A DNA stretch of 64,000 nucleotides from the NCBI RefSeq assembly GCF_000737575.1, contig NZ_CP006270.1:1863163-1927162 (forward strand), written 5' to 3'. A program made the translations under genes and the position numbers. Below the pieces are notes generated by a model. The model was not told the origin of the DNA and searched no databases. It saw nothing but the letters and a program-made list of their open reading frames with translations. This stretch comes from Synechococcus sp. KORDI-49. Lineage in GTDB: Bacteria; Cyanobacteriota; Cyanobacteriia; PCC-6307; Cyanobiaceae. This document shows positions 1 to 10,596 of this stretch, piece by piece (position 1 is the first letter of the stretch; every line of letters starts with the position of its first letter).

Positions 1-847
1 CGCCTCCCACCAGGGCCGTGCCATGACGGCCCAGCCGGGTGGGCAGCACGCAGTCGAACAGGTCGATGCCGTGCGCCACAGCCAAGGCCATCTCCCGCAG
101 GGTTCCGATTCCCATCAGGTAGCGCGGGCGGTCCACGGGGAGGAGAGGGGTGACATCCCTCACAATCCGGTGCATCTCCTCCACCGGTTCTCCGACACTC
201 ACCCCACCGACGGCGATGCCCGGCAGCTCGAAGGCCGAGACCGCGCGGGCGCTCTCCCGTCGCAGATGGGGGAAACAACCGCCCTGGACGATGCCGAACA
301 GGGCCTGATCCTCACGGGTGTGGGCGTTGACGCAGCGTTCCAGCCAGCTGTGGGTGCGCCGGCAGGCATCCACCACATCATTTTCTGTTGCCGGATAGGG
401 AGGGCACTGATCGAAGGCCATGGCTACATCGGCACCCAGCGCCATCTGGATCGATGTGGCGCGTTCGGGTGTCATGTCGATGATCCGTCCATCGCGCGGG
501 TTCCGGAACACCACTCCACGGTCATCAATGCGGTTCAGATCGCCGAGACTGAAGACCTGGAAGCCGCCTGAATCGGTCAGCATTGGACCGCTCCAGCCCA
601 TGAAGCGGTGGAGACCACCCGCCTCGGCAATGATGTCCTCCCCCGGCTGGAGATGCAGGTGGTACGTGTTGGAGAGAACCATCTGGGCGCCGGTCTCCTG
701 CAGCTGCCCGGTGCTGACGCCCTTCACCGTCGCCAGGGTCCCCACCGGCATGAACCGAGGGGTCTGAACCACCCCGTGAGGCGTTGTGAAGCGGCCGCAG
801 CGGGCAGCTGTCCGCGGGCAATGCGCTGTGATCTGGAAGCCGAACAA
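1..847 (-). CDS. tgt: Queuine/preQ1 tRNA-guanine transglycosylase, 3' end cut by window edge
   Basis: Exchanges guanine 34 of GUN-anticodon tRNAs (Asp, Asn, His, Tyr) for a queuosine base. About 282 residues are visible. The [10 protein letters not shown] motif (Asp about 92) and LFDCVLPTR with the catalytic Asp fit the family. The C-terminal zinc-binding Cys/His motif would lie beyond position 1. The start is inferred as TTG at 847. An in-frame TAG at 872-874 excludes longer forms, no ATG or GTG lies between, and AGGGG sits about 10 nt upstream. The family typically begins with this MF-F motif. It is divergent from cobS, 50 nt away. The queuosine-precursor transporter at 48490 is its likely functional partner. 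Confidence 0.93.
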   Translation of the reverse strand, partial: MFGFQITAHCPRTAARCGRFTTPHGVVQTPRFMPVGTLATVKGVSTGQLQETGAQMVLSNTYHLHLQPGEDIIAEAGGLHRFMGWSGPMLTDSGGFQVFSLGDLNRIDDRGVVFRNPRDGRIIDMTPERATSIQMALGADVAMAFDQCPPYPATENDVVDACRRTHSWLERCVNAHTREDQALFGIVQGGCFPHLRRESARAVSAFELPGIAVGGVSVGEPVEEMHRIVRDVTPLLPVDRPRYLMGIGTLREMALAVAHGIDLFDCVLPTRLGRHGTALVGG

Positions 848-897
848 GTCCGTGGCACCCCTGCGCTGAACCTACGGTGAGAGCTGACCCACCCGGC

Positions 898-1653
898 ATG
901 GCCATCGCGCGGACCCCGCCCTGTTGGCTCGCGGATCTCGCCGGAGCCTGGATTTTCTACACCGTGCTGCCGGCCTGGCCATGGCCGCCGCCACGGTTCA
1001 GACGCATCGCTCGCTTCGCACCCTGGATCGGCCTTCTGATCGGCAGCTCGCAGGCGGTTCTTTGGTGGGTGCTGACAGAGCTGGGCTGGTCGCCGATCGC
1101 GCTGGCTCCGCTGGTGCTTGCTGTTGGGATCTGGCTCAGCGGGGGGCTGCATCACGACGGGTTGATGGACACCACCGATGGTCTGGCCGCAGGGGTGGAG
1201 CGTCGTCTGATCGCGATGGAGGACAGTCGTGTCGGTGCCAGCGGTGTTCTGGCGCTGGTGATGCTGCTCCTTCTGGAGGTGGCTGCGCTGATCCAACTGG
1301 GATCCTTTGCTCCCATCGCGCTGCTTTTGACGGGGTTCTGGGCGCGGGTGGCGCCGCTCTGGGCGATGGCGCGGTTCGACTATCTGCGGCCGGAGGGTTC
1401 CGCGGCCTTCCATCGGCGGCATGGCCGCCCGTGGCTGGATGCGGTCCCGGCACTGCTGGCGCTGCCTCTCCTGGCATGGCTCTCAGATCCTGTGTCGGCC
1501 CTGGTGGGTCTGCCCGTCGCCGTCCTCTGTGCTGATCGACTCGGACGACGGCTCGGCGGTCACACGGGTGACTCTTACGGGGCCTCGCTGGTGCTGACCG
1601 AGGGCTTCACGCTTCTGGTTCTCTCCCTGATACCGGCGGCAACGTCAGCCTGA
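898..1653 (+). CDS. cobS: Cobalamin synthase (adenosylcobinamide-GDP ribazoletransferase)
   Basis: Catalyses one of the last steps of B12 synthesis, joining adenosylcobinamide-GDP to the lower-ligand riboside, in the membrane. The 251-residue protein has the family signature GGLHHDGLMDTTDGL near residue 90, whose acidic residues bind Mg2+, followed by RVGASG and several hydrophobic helices. Length is normal for CobS (about 250 aa). ATG at 898 is preferred over a GTG at 877, which would add seven residues. The 3' end overlaps the convergent histidine kinase by 47 nt, so the two transcripts are antisense there. Confidence 0.93.
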   Translation: MAIARTPPCWLADLAGAWIFYTVLPAWPWPPPRFRRIARFAPWIGLLIGSSQAVLWWVLTELGWSPIALAPLVLAVGIWLSGGLHHDGLMDTTDGLAAGVERRLIAMEDSRVGASGVLALVMLLLLEVAALIQLGSFAPIALLLTGFWARVAPLWAMARFDYLRPEGSAAFHRRHGRPWLDAVPALLALPLLAWLSDPVSALVGLPVAVLCADRLGRRLGGHTGDSYGASLVLTEGFTLLVLSLIPAATSA

Positions 1654-2746
1654 ACAGGTTGCCAAGCGCCGGCAGATCAGAACTTGGAGAGACCACAGGC
1701 TGGTCGCCGGGCCTGACGCACAGCTGCAGGCTTCCGCCGTTCCGCTCTGCCAGATGGCGGGCCAGGGACAGGCCCAGGCCTGTTCCTGGCCGTTCCTGTC
1801 CGGCCTCTCCGCGCACGCCCCGCTCGAAGATTCGGCTGCGCTCATGTTCCGCGATGGGTGGTCCGGCATCCCAGACCGCGAGACCGTCCTCCATCAGGGC
1901 CAGGCCGATGGCACAGCCCGGGGGGCTGTAGCGGAATCCGTTCTCCAGCAGGTTGGCAACGATCTCACTCACCGCAGCCCCGCCCGTGGTCTGTTCGGAC
2001 CACGCGGGCCATTGCTCAGGCCCAGACCAGGGCCGTCCCTGCAGATTGGCCATGGCTTTCGCCCGTTCGATCAGCGGAACCAGCCGTTCCTTGAGGGTGA
2101 TGTCGGATTCGGCTGGGCCGGGGGGCAGCAGGAGTGGCGCGGAAGGATCACCGGTGGCCGGAAGTGTCGGTCCTCCCAGGCCGGCAAGGGCATCGATGTA
2201 ACGGCCGAGTTGGTTCTGTTCCGTCAACACCCCCTCCACGAGGGAACGGTGCTGACTGTCCGCTTCAAGCCTGCGGAGCAGCAGCTGGGCATAGGTGCGC
2301 AGCGCCGCCAGGGGATTCCGCAGCTGATGGATCAGTGTGCGGAGCTGATCCTTCTGCTGCGTCAGCTGGTCACGCAGCTGAAGGCATTCCAGTTCTCTGG
2401 AGAGGCCGTGGCTGATCGCTCCGGCACAGAGGCGAAGCCGGGCATCCAGATCCGAGGTCCAATCCTCTCTGGGATCCAGATCAGCCCGCAGTGCTCCGAG
2501 GATCAGATCACCGTCCTGCAGCGGGTACCAGCGACGCCCGCGGGCAGGCAGGCGCAGTTCAGGATCGTTGTCGGCGGGCGGCAGCTGCCGGTCATCGATG
2601 GACCACTGGCGGATCAGGACGAGGGAGGGGCTCTGATCCGCCGCGGGCTGACTCAGATACAGCCCGAGACGGCGCAGCCCCGAACCCCCTGAGATCCCCT
2701 CAAGCTGCTGATCGGCAAAACCAAGAAAGCGATCCGTCAGCTGCAT
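1607..2746 (-). CDS. Soluble sensor histidine kinase, Hik2/CSK-like
   Basis: A 379-residue two-component kinase without membrane segments. Residues 1-125 look like a degenerate GAF-type sensor. The phosphoacceptor His140 lies in HQLRNPLAALRTYAQLL. It is followed by an HATPase domain with N-box (EIVANLLENGFRYSP) and G-box (GTGLGLSLARHL). The H-box wording resembles cyanobacterial Hik2 and chloroplast sensor kinase, which report plastoquinone or redox state; that assignment is inference. The cysteine that binds the Fe-S cluster in Hik2 is not evident near the N-terminus. No response regulator gene is adjacent, so it is an orphan kinase. Its 3' end overlaps cobS. Confidence 0.85.
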   Translation of the reverse strand: MQLTDRFLGFADQQLEGISGGSGLRRLGLYLSQPAADQSPSLVLIRQWSIDDRQLPPADNDPELRLPARGRRWYPLQDGDLILGALRADLDPREDWTSDLDARLRLCAGAISHGLSRELECLQLRDQLTQQKDQLRTLIHQLRNPLAALRTYAQLLLRRLEADSQHRSLVEGVLTEQNQLGRYIDALAGLGGPTLPATGDPSAPLLLPPGPAESDITLKERLVPLIERAKAMANLQGRPWSGPEQWPAWSEQTTGGAAVSEIVANLLENGFRYSPPGCAIGLALMEDGLAVWDAGPPIAEHERSRIFERGVRGEAGQERPGTGLGLSLARHLAERNGGSLQLCVRPGDQPVVSPSSDLPALGNLFRLTLPPVSGREPEA

Positions 2747-3134
2747 GGGTACAGATGGGCGGATGACGACAGAACCGCAGGCGGTTGGTTAAGGGGACTT
2801 GAAAAATCTGGGAAAAGTCTTAAGATCCTTTTATCGGCTGAGACACCGCTCAGCATGAGCGTGTGTCCATCAACACTCGCAAAGGTTGCTTTTCTATCGC
2901 GACCAAAGCTACAGCAGAGACTGAAGCGTTCTTTGCTGGGTGCCGACTCCGGCATTGCTGGGGTGTTGGTGTTCTTCCGATGGTGACGGCAAGTCCTTCA
3001 CCGTTGCATGACGCGGCTCATGACGTTCCTGCGTCGAGATCCATCACGCGCAGTGCCCGGACAGGCTCAGGCGTCTCCGGTTCATAACCGTCTTGTCCAC
3101 ACATCCCCAGTAACCCTCACCCCGGAATCCGTTC
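2747..3134 (+). other. 388-nt intergenic region: promoter and structured leader of the DUF3155 gene
   Basis: The longest gene-free stretch in the window, between two divergent genes. It holds a hexamer dyad AACCGC-AG-GCGGTT (2773-2786), a sigma70-like promoter (2799-2826), a strong hairpin just after the predicted transcription start (GACAC/GCTCA at 2842-2852 pairing with TGAGC/GTGTC at 2856-2867), and a second hairpin TGCCG-ACTC-CGGCA (2941-2954). Short ORFs exist (for example a 43-codon ATG frame at 2855) but I recognise none. It could be a long 5' UTR or an independent small RNA. Confidence 0.5.
2799..2826 (+). promoter_or_regulatory. Sigma70-type promoter candidate upstream of the DUF3155 gene
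   Basis: TTGAAA (2799-2804), 16-nt spacer, TAAGAT (2821-2826). Transcription would begin near 2833, giving a leader of about 300 nt before the ATG at 3135 and placing a hairpin at the extreme 5' end of the RNA. Confidence 0.5.
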
Positions 3135-3503
3135 ATGTCCAAGAAGCGCAAGCGCATCAGTCGTCGTCGTCTCGCCGGACAGCGGGTTTTGGCGCATGTG
3201 GCCACCCATCATCTGGAAACCGGTGAGTACAAGCCGGTGACCGCGGCACGCCGCTACATCGCCGAGGCCGGTCTTGTTCCACCCGCACTCCTGAATGTGC
3301 GCCGGAACGAGCACACCACCGACCGTTTCTTCTGGGGCGAAAAGGGGCTGTTCAGCGCCCAGTACGCCGAAGAGAACCACTTCCTGTTTCCTTCGTTGCG
3401 CTCCATCGTTGATTCCGTCGGCGAAGACACCTTGTTTGAAGGTCTCGACATGGCAGCGGACGACTGGGAGGAGATGGAGGAATACGAGTACGCCTTCGTC
3501 TGA
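3135..3503 (+). CDS. DUF3155 family protein, cyanobacteria-specific, unknown function
   Basis: 122 residues, soluble, sharply bipolar in charge. Residues 2-13 are almost all Lys/Arg (KKRKRISRRRLAG) and the last 20 are acidic (DDWEEMEEYEYAF). The central part (PVTAARRYIAEAGLVPPALL) matches my recollection of the DUF3155 family, found across cyanobacteria and not characterised. The basic N-terminus suggests contact with RNA, ribosomes or DNA; that is inference. ATG at 3135 follows a long structured leader. It converges on the esterase gene with a 4-nt gap. Confidence 0.8.
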   Translation: MSKKRKRISRRRLAGQRVLAHVATHHLETGEYKPVTAARRYIAEAGLVPPALLNVRRNEHTTDRFFWGEKGLFSAQYAEENHFLFPSLRSIVDSVGEDTLFEGLDMAADDWEEMEEYEYAFV

Positions 3504-3507
3504 GTTT

Positions 3508-4068
3508 TCAGAGCACGCTGCCGAGAAAGTTCTGCATCGGCAGCAGTGCGGCATGGGGAATCGTGTGACCGTCCTGGAATGTGACTCGCTGACGGCGATC
3601 CCCCTGCAGCCGTTCCCAGATCGACTCCATGGCTGTCACGGGAACCACCGGATCCCCTGAGCCATGGAGCAGGAGAACGGGAGGGTGGTGTTGAGGTGGT
3701 TGCCAATCGGGATGCGGGTAGCCACTGCATGAGATCACCCCTGCCAATGGCAGAGAGCAGCCGCTGTCCAGGCTCATGGCACCACCCTGGGAAAATCCCA
3801 TCAGGACGGTCTTCTCCAGGGGATGATCGCTGTCGGCGAGATCGAGGAGACGCCGGCGGAGGAGAGCCACCGCCTCAGGCACGCGGTCCCAACGCGGGGG
3901 GAAGAGGTCGTACCACTGACGACCTGATGCTTCGGGACGGGCTTCCGGTGCCGAGAGGCAGATCACATCCAACAGCGATGGATGTTCGTCTGCGAGAGCA
4001 TCACCAACCGGACGCAGATCATCGGCATCGGCTCCCCAGCCATGCAGCAGCACGATGCGGTGATGCAT
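3508..4068 (-). CDS. Alpha/beta-hydrolase (phospholipase/carboxylesterase family)
   Basis: 186-residue cytosolic serine esterase of the small YpfH/APT1-like carboxylesterase type. Visible features are the N-terminal LLHGWGADADDL oxyanion region (residues 7-18), nucleophile Ser93 in GFSQGG, a catalytic Asp in LLHGSGDPVVP, and a catalytic His in DGHTIPHA. The substrate cannot be read from sequence. No signal peptide is present. It is divergent from purH, with 56 nt between the starts. Confidence 0.85.
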   Translation of the reverse strand: MHHRIVLLHGWGADADDLRPVGDALADEHPSLLDVICLSAPEARPEASGRQWYDLFPPRWDRVPEAVALLRRRLLDLADSDHPLEKTVLMGFSQGGAMSLDSGCSLPLAGVISCSGYPHPDWQPPQHHPPVLLLHGSGDPVVPVTAMESIWERLQGDRRQRVTFQDGHTIPHAALLPMQNFLGSVL

Positions 4069-4124
4069 GGAGACGTCGGATCACTGCTGCGTAGGTTGGC
4101 CCATGACTGCGCAGCCTGGCCCTG

Positions 4125-5687
<1,563 letters not shown>

Positions 5688-5741
5688 CACAGGTCGGGGA
5701 CCGTCGACCCGTAGCCTCGCTCTGTTGCTCTAGGACGTTCG

Positions 5742-6200
5742 ATGCTGGCCACGCTTCCCTTCAGCCTGAACTTCGTGCATCCGCTCACGGAATGGGCCCT
5801 GCTCGCAACTGGTGGCTGGGCGCTGTACCTGGGTATCAAGGCCAAGAAGACCAGAACAGGCACACCCGAGCAGCGCAAGGAGCTGGTTCCACGCAAGTTC
5901 GCCCAGCGGCACTACCGCTGGGGCAGCCTGCTCCTCGCGGTGATGACGCTGGGCACCCTCGGCGGCATGGCGGTGACTTACCTCAACAACGGAAAACTGT
6001 TCGTAGGCCCCCATCTGCTTGTCGGACTGGCCATGACGGGGATGATCGCGATCGCAGCGTCGCTCTCGCCGCTGATGCAGCAAGGCAACCTGATCGCCCG
6101 CAAGGCTCATGTTGGATTGAACATGGGCGTGATGACGCTGTTTCTCTGGCAGGCCGTCAGCGGAATGGAGATCGTCAACAAGATCTGGTCCAACCGCTGA
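5742..6200 (+). CDS. DUF4079 family membrane protein
   Basis: 152 residues with four predicted hydrophobic segments (about residues 10-30, 65-85, 95-115 and 125-145). It resembles the cyanobacterial DUF4079 family, whose fold recalls four-helix b-type cytochromes. The His residues (HPLTEW, HYRWG, HLLVG, HVGLN) could ligate haem, but that is inference. No function is known. It follows purH by 54 nt. Its stop abuts the stop of the convergent DUF1997 gene without any gap, and a terminator-like hairpin follows inside that neighbour. Confidence 0.75.
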   Translation: MLATLPFSLNFVHPLTEWALLATGGWALYLGIKAKKTRTGTPEQRKELVPRKFAQRHYRWGSLLLAVMTLGTLGGMAVTYLNNGKLFVGPHLLVGLAMTGMIAIAASLSPLMQQGNLIARKAHVGLNMGVMTLFLWQAVSGMEIVNKIWSNR

Positions 6201-6833
6201 TCAGAAGGCTGCCCGCCGTCTTGGCGGGCATTTCAGGCTGTACTGGGCGTGAAAGTCTTCCTGAACTTTCCAGGTCAGACGACGGGAGACCTGCCGCACG
6301 ATCTGACGCAGCAGATGATCGCCACTCGATTGCACCAGTCCGTCGGGAAGCACGGTGATGACCTGCGGAAGCCGGATCCAGACGGAGAGATCGAGATCCC
6401 AGCTCACGGCGGTGGCAAGACCGGGATCCATGCCCTCGGCCTCCGCCCAGGGTTTCAGCTCCATGCGCGCCTGGAAGTCGACTTCGTAATGGTTTCTGAG
6501 CGACGGATCCCCCCACGCCAGGTCGGTGGTCTCGATCCGGTAGATCAACTGATCCTGGGGCAGCAGCCGGAGGCTGATGGTGGGCTCGATCTCGAAGCCG
6601 AAATTGCCGAAGCGTCCCAGAGTCAGTCCGTAGGACTGCTGGTCGAGGGATTTCACCTGGATCGGTGCGGCGCAGCGCTCGAACCAGACCTCATGCCGGT
6701 CCAGGTAGTCCGCCACGACGGCGGTCGGAGCAAGCATCTCCATCCTGTCGGAAAAGCTGCTGGTGTAGCAACGGACCTGGGGGTCGGCCGACTGACGCAG
6801 ATTGTCTGTGTCGGAGTGCGACAAAAGCAGCAC
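6201..6833 (-). CDS. DUF1997 family protein
   Basis: 210 residues, soluble, no signal peptide. The pattern of beta-strand segments (YGLTLGRFGNFGFEIEP, LRLLPQDQLIYRIETTD, ELKPWAE) fits the cyanobacterial/plastid DUF1997 family, which looks like a START/SRPBCC-type lipid-binding fold; the function is unknown. The start is the upstream ATG at 6833; an internal ATG could give a form about 30 residues shorter. The C-terminus (KCPPRRRAAF) is encoded by DNA that forms a terminator-like hairpin on the other strand. Confidence 0.75.
   Translation of the reverse strand: MLLLSHSDTDNLRQSADPQVRCYTSSFSDRMEMLAPTAVVADYLDRHEVWFERCAAPIQVKSLDQQSYGLTLGRFGNFGFEIEPTISLRLLPQDQLIYRIETTDLAWGDPSLRNHYEVDFQARMELKPWAEAEGMDPGLATAVSWDLDLSVWIRLPQVITVLPDGLVQSSGDHLLRQIVRQVSRRLTWKVQEDFHAQYSLKCPPRRRAAF
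6210..6233 (+). terminator. Terminator-like hairpin for the DUF4079 transcript, inside DUF1997 coding sequence
   Basis: TGCCCGCC (6210-6217), loop GTCTT, GGCGGGCA (6223-6230), then TTTC. The 8-bp stem is perfect but the U-tract is short. It begins 10 nt after the DUF4079 stop and lies within the last codons of the convergent gene. Confidence 0.5.
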
Positions 6834-6894
6834 TGAGAACGAAATGCCGGTGACGGCAAATGGGTCGACGCTAAATGTAAAGCGTTTATGAAGC

Positions 6895-8094
6895 TCAGGT
6901 CTCGCTGAGCTTCATCAGTTTCTCGATCACCTCTTCCACGGCTCGATCGGGTGTCGACGCTCCTGAGGTGATGCCGACGGTGACAGGGCCTGCCGGCAGG
7001 AAATCACCGTTCAGGCACAGATCCAGCGACAGGGGTTTGTGTTCGATCGAGTTGGTCTCGGCGTCGAGGCGATCGGGTGTGTCGATGTGGAACGAGCGGA
7101 TGCCCCTGCTGACGGCGATTTCCTGCAGGTGGGTGGTGTTGGACGAGTTGAAGCCACCGATCACCACCATCAGATCCAGGGGTTCGTCCACCAGGGAGAA
7201 CATGGCGTCCTGACGCTCCTGGGTGGCGTCACAGATGGTGTTGAAGGCCAGGAAGTGGTCGTTCAGGTGGGTCGGACCGTATTTGCTGAGCATCGTCCGC
7301 TCGAACAGTCGTCCGATCTCTTCGGTTTCGCTCTTCAGCATCGTGGTCTGGTTGGCGACGCCGAGTCGGTCGAGATCCTGGTCTGGATCAAAACCGGGTG
7401 AGCAGGCCTTGGCGAAGCGCTCCATGAACTCGTTCCGATTGCCTTTGCCGAGGATGTAGTCGGACACAATCTGCGCTTCCTCCAGATCCAGCACCACGAG
7501 GTAGGTGCCGGCAAAAGAGCTCGTGGCCAGGGTTTCCTCGTGCTTCACCTTGCCGTGAATAACCGAGGTGAAGGTGTGCTTCTTGTGCTTTTCCACCGTG
7601 TTCCAGACCTTGGAGACCCAGGGGCACGTGGTGTCGACGATGTGGCAGCCCCGCTCGTTGAGCAGTTGCATCTCCTGAACCGTCGCTCCGAAGGCCGGCA
7701 GGATCACCACGTCACCGGAGGTCACCCCGGAGAAATCCTTCACTCCCTGCTCGACGGGGATGAACTGCACATCCATCTCACGCAGATGATCATTCACGGA
7801 GGGGTTGTGGATGATCTCGTTGGTGATCCACAACCGTTCCTTCGGGTAGTGACGCCGCGTCTCATAAGCCATGGCGACGGCTCTCTCCACGCCCCAGCAG
7901 AAACCGAAGGCTTCGGCCAGACGCACGGTGAGCCGCCCGTGGGTCAGTCGGTAGCCGTTGTCCCGGATCGTTCCGATCAGGCCGCTCTGATAGGCCTGTT
8001 CCAGACTCTCGGCGACCTCTTCGGCTCGACCGAAGCCACGCCGGTTGTAGCGCTCGGAGTGGTGCAGTGAGCGCTTGAAGGCGTGGGTGTCCAT
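6895..8094 (-). CDS. ispH: 4-hydroxy-3-methylbut-2-enyl diphosphate reductase
   Basis: Last enzyme of the MEP isoprenoid pathway, reducing HMBPP to IPP and DMAPP for carotenoids, phytol and quinones. The 399-residue protein is the long cyanobacterial/plant type. The three Fe-S cysteines are visible in [22 protein letters not shown] and near [21 protein letters not shown] and [11 protein letters not shown] match the substrate pocket. The IspH product supplies precursors upstream of CrtR (46180). It lies 61 nt upstream of the DUF1997 gene on the same strand and may be cotranscribed. Confidence 0.96.
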   Translation of the reverse strand: MDTHAFKRSLHHSERYNRRGFGRAEEVAESLEQAYQSGLIGTIRDNGYRLTHGRLTVRLAEAFGFCWGVERAVAMAYETRRHYPKERLWITNEIIHNPSVNDHLREMDVQFIPVEQGVKDFSGVTSGDVVILPAFGATVQEMQLLNERGCHIVDTTCPWVSKVWNTVEKHKKHTFTSVIHGKVKHEETLATSSFAGTYLVVLDLEEAQIVSDYILGKGNRNEFMERFAKACSPGFDPDQDLDRLGVANQTTMLKSETEEIGRLFERTMLSKYGPTHLNDHFLAFNTICDATQERQDAMFSLVDEPLDLMVVIGGFNSSNTTHLQEIAVSRGIRSFHIDTPDRLDAETNSIEHKPLSLDLCLNGDFLPAGPVTVGITSGASTPDRAVEEVIEKLMKLSET

Positions 8095-8145
8095 GGCGGG
8101 CGCTGGTGTGAAACGACTCTATGGGGCCTGCTGCGTCTGGAACGC

Positions 8146-8175
8146 AAAAAAAAAGCCCGGCTGAAGGCCGGGCTT
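8146..8175 (-). terminator. Rho-independent terminator of the ammonium transporter gene
   Basis: Perfect 9-bp GC-rich inverted repeat AAGCCCGGC / GCCGGGCTT (8153-8161 and 8167-8175) with a 5-nt loop, followed on the minus strand by nine T residues (8154-8146). It lies 22 nt beyond the amt stop codon. Confidence 0.93.
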
Positions 8176-8197
8176 GGAGTGAATCCCGAAGGGAAAA

Positions 8198-9658
<1,461 letters not shown>

Positions 9659-9763
9659 GAACGAAAGTGCAGAGCTGCTGATCGCGCCTGGAGTTGTATC
9701 CAGGCGAACGTGCCCACGCTGCCAACGGGACGGGCCCCTAATTGTTTGTCTTGATACCAAATT

Positions 9764-10528
9764 TCAAACTGGCTTGAGATGCCGCAAGCCTTCCCACCGA
9801 ATCTGGTTCGATTCGAAACGGAAACAGCAGGGGAGGACGTCAACCCCGCGGTCAAGGGCCTGACGGAACAAGTCGCCGTAGCGAGGATCAGCCGCGTCTC
9901 CCGGGGCGAACGATGTCACATCGGCTCGACTGAGACAGGGCACCAGCACCGCGCGGGCTTCAGGCAGCAGGTCCATCAGCTCCACCAGGTGTTTCTGCCC
10001 CCGTTCGGTCACCGTGTCCGGAAAGAGAGCCAGGGTGCCATCGGTCCAGGTGGTGTTCTTCACCTCGACGTAGATCGGCCGCTGATCCGGATTGTCGGCC
10101 GCAGGTGTGAGCAGCAGGTCGATGCGACTGCGACGATTTTTTCCATAGGCGACTTCGGCTCGGATGCTCTCGATCGTCCCGAGCTCTTCGGCAAGGCAAC
10201 CTGCCTCGATCGTGGCTCGAATGAGTCGGTTGGGAAGGGCGGTGTTGATGCCGACCCAGCAGGGTGATCCATCGGCGCCGGTCACTTCCGCCTGTTCCCA
10301 GGTCCAGGCCAGCTTCCGTTTCGGGGAGGGAGCATGCCGCACCCGCACCCGTTGGCCTGGGATCAGCACGCCGGTCATCGGGCCCGTGTTGGCGCAGTGG
10401 GCGGTGACCACCTGCCCGTCGCTGAGTTCCACATCGGCCAGAAAGCGTTTGTAACGCCTGATCAGCTGGCCCTCTGCGAGGGCATCAAAAGTGAGCAGGG
10501 CATCCCCGCGGGATGGAAGGCCGGTCAT
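9764..10528 (-). CDS. sfsA: SfsA family protein (sugar fermentation stimulation protein homologue)
   Basis: 254 residues. The N-terminal OB-like part (VTAHCANTGPMTGVLIPG, residues about 37-54) precedes a PD-(D/E)XK nuclease-like core with SRIDLLL and YVEVKNTTW, the catalytic-type Asp and Glu-x-Lys. It is named after an E. coli gene affecting maltose metabolism; the nucleic-acid role suggested by the fold is unproven. ATG at 10528 gives the normal family length. It sits 105 nt upstream of amt on the same strand and diverges from murJ with 68 nt between the starts. Confidence 0.92.
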   Translation of the reverse strand: MTGLPSRGDALLTFDALAEGQLIRRYKRFLADVELSDGQVVTAHCANTGPMTGVLIPGQRVRVRHAPSPKRKLAWTWEQAEVTGADGSPCWVGINTALPNRLIRATIEAGCLAEELGTIESIRAEVAYGKNRRSRIDLLLTPAADNPDQRPIYVEVKNTTWTDGTLALFPDTVTERGQKHLVELMDLLPEARAVLVPCLSRADVTSFAPGDAADPRYGDLFRQALDRGVDVLPCCFRFESNQIRWEGLRHLKPV

Positions 10529-10596
10529 GGCGCTAGCCGAGTGATGCCCATGGTCTCCTGCAGGCCCAGCACAATGCAGCCATCGCTGGGGCCTGG

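Noticed and set aside
847-905. Frameshift near the tgt start
   Set aside because: Open frames in the other two registers run across this region, but the tgt frame has a TAG at 872-874 and then a TTG matching the family N-terminus, so no frameshift is needed.
2855-2986. 43-codon ATG frame in the DUF3155 leader
   Set aside because: No recognisable product and no clear ribosome-binding site; the region is better explained as structured leader RNA.
9694-9709. Possible NtcA site upstream of amt (minus-strand GTT-N8-TAC, and a GTA-N8-AAC further up)
   Set aside because: Each has one half-site mismatch and neither has a TA-N3-T box 22 nt downstream. NtcA control of amt is plausible but not shown here.
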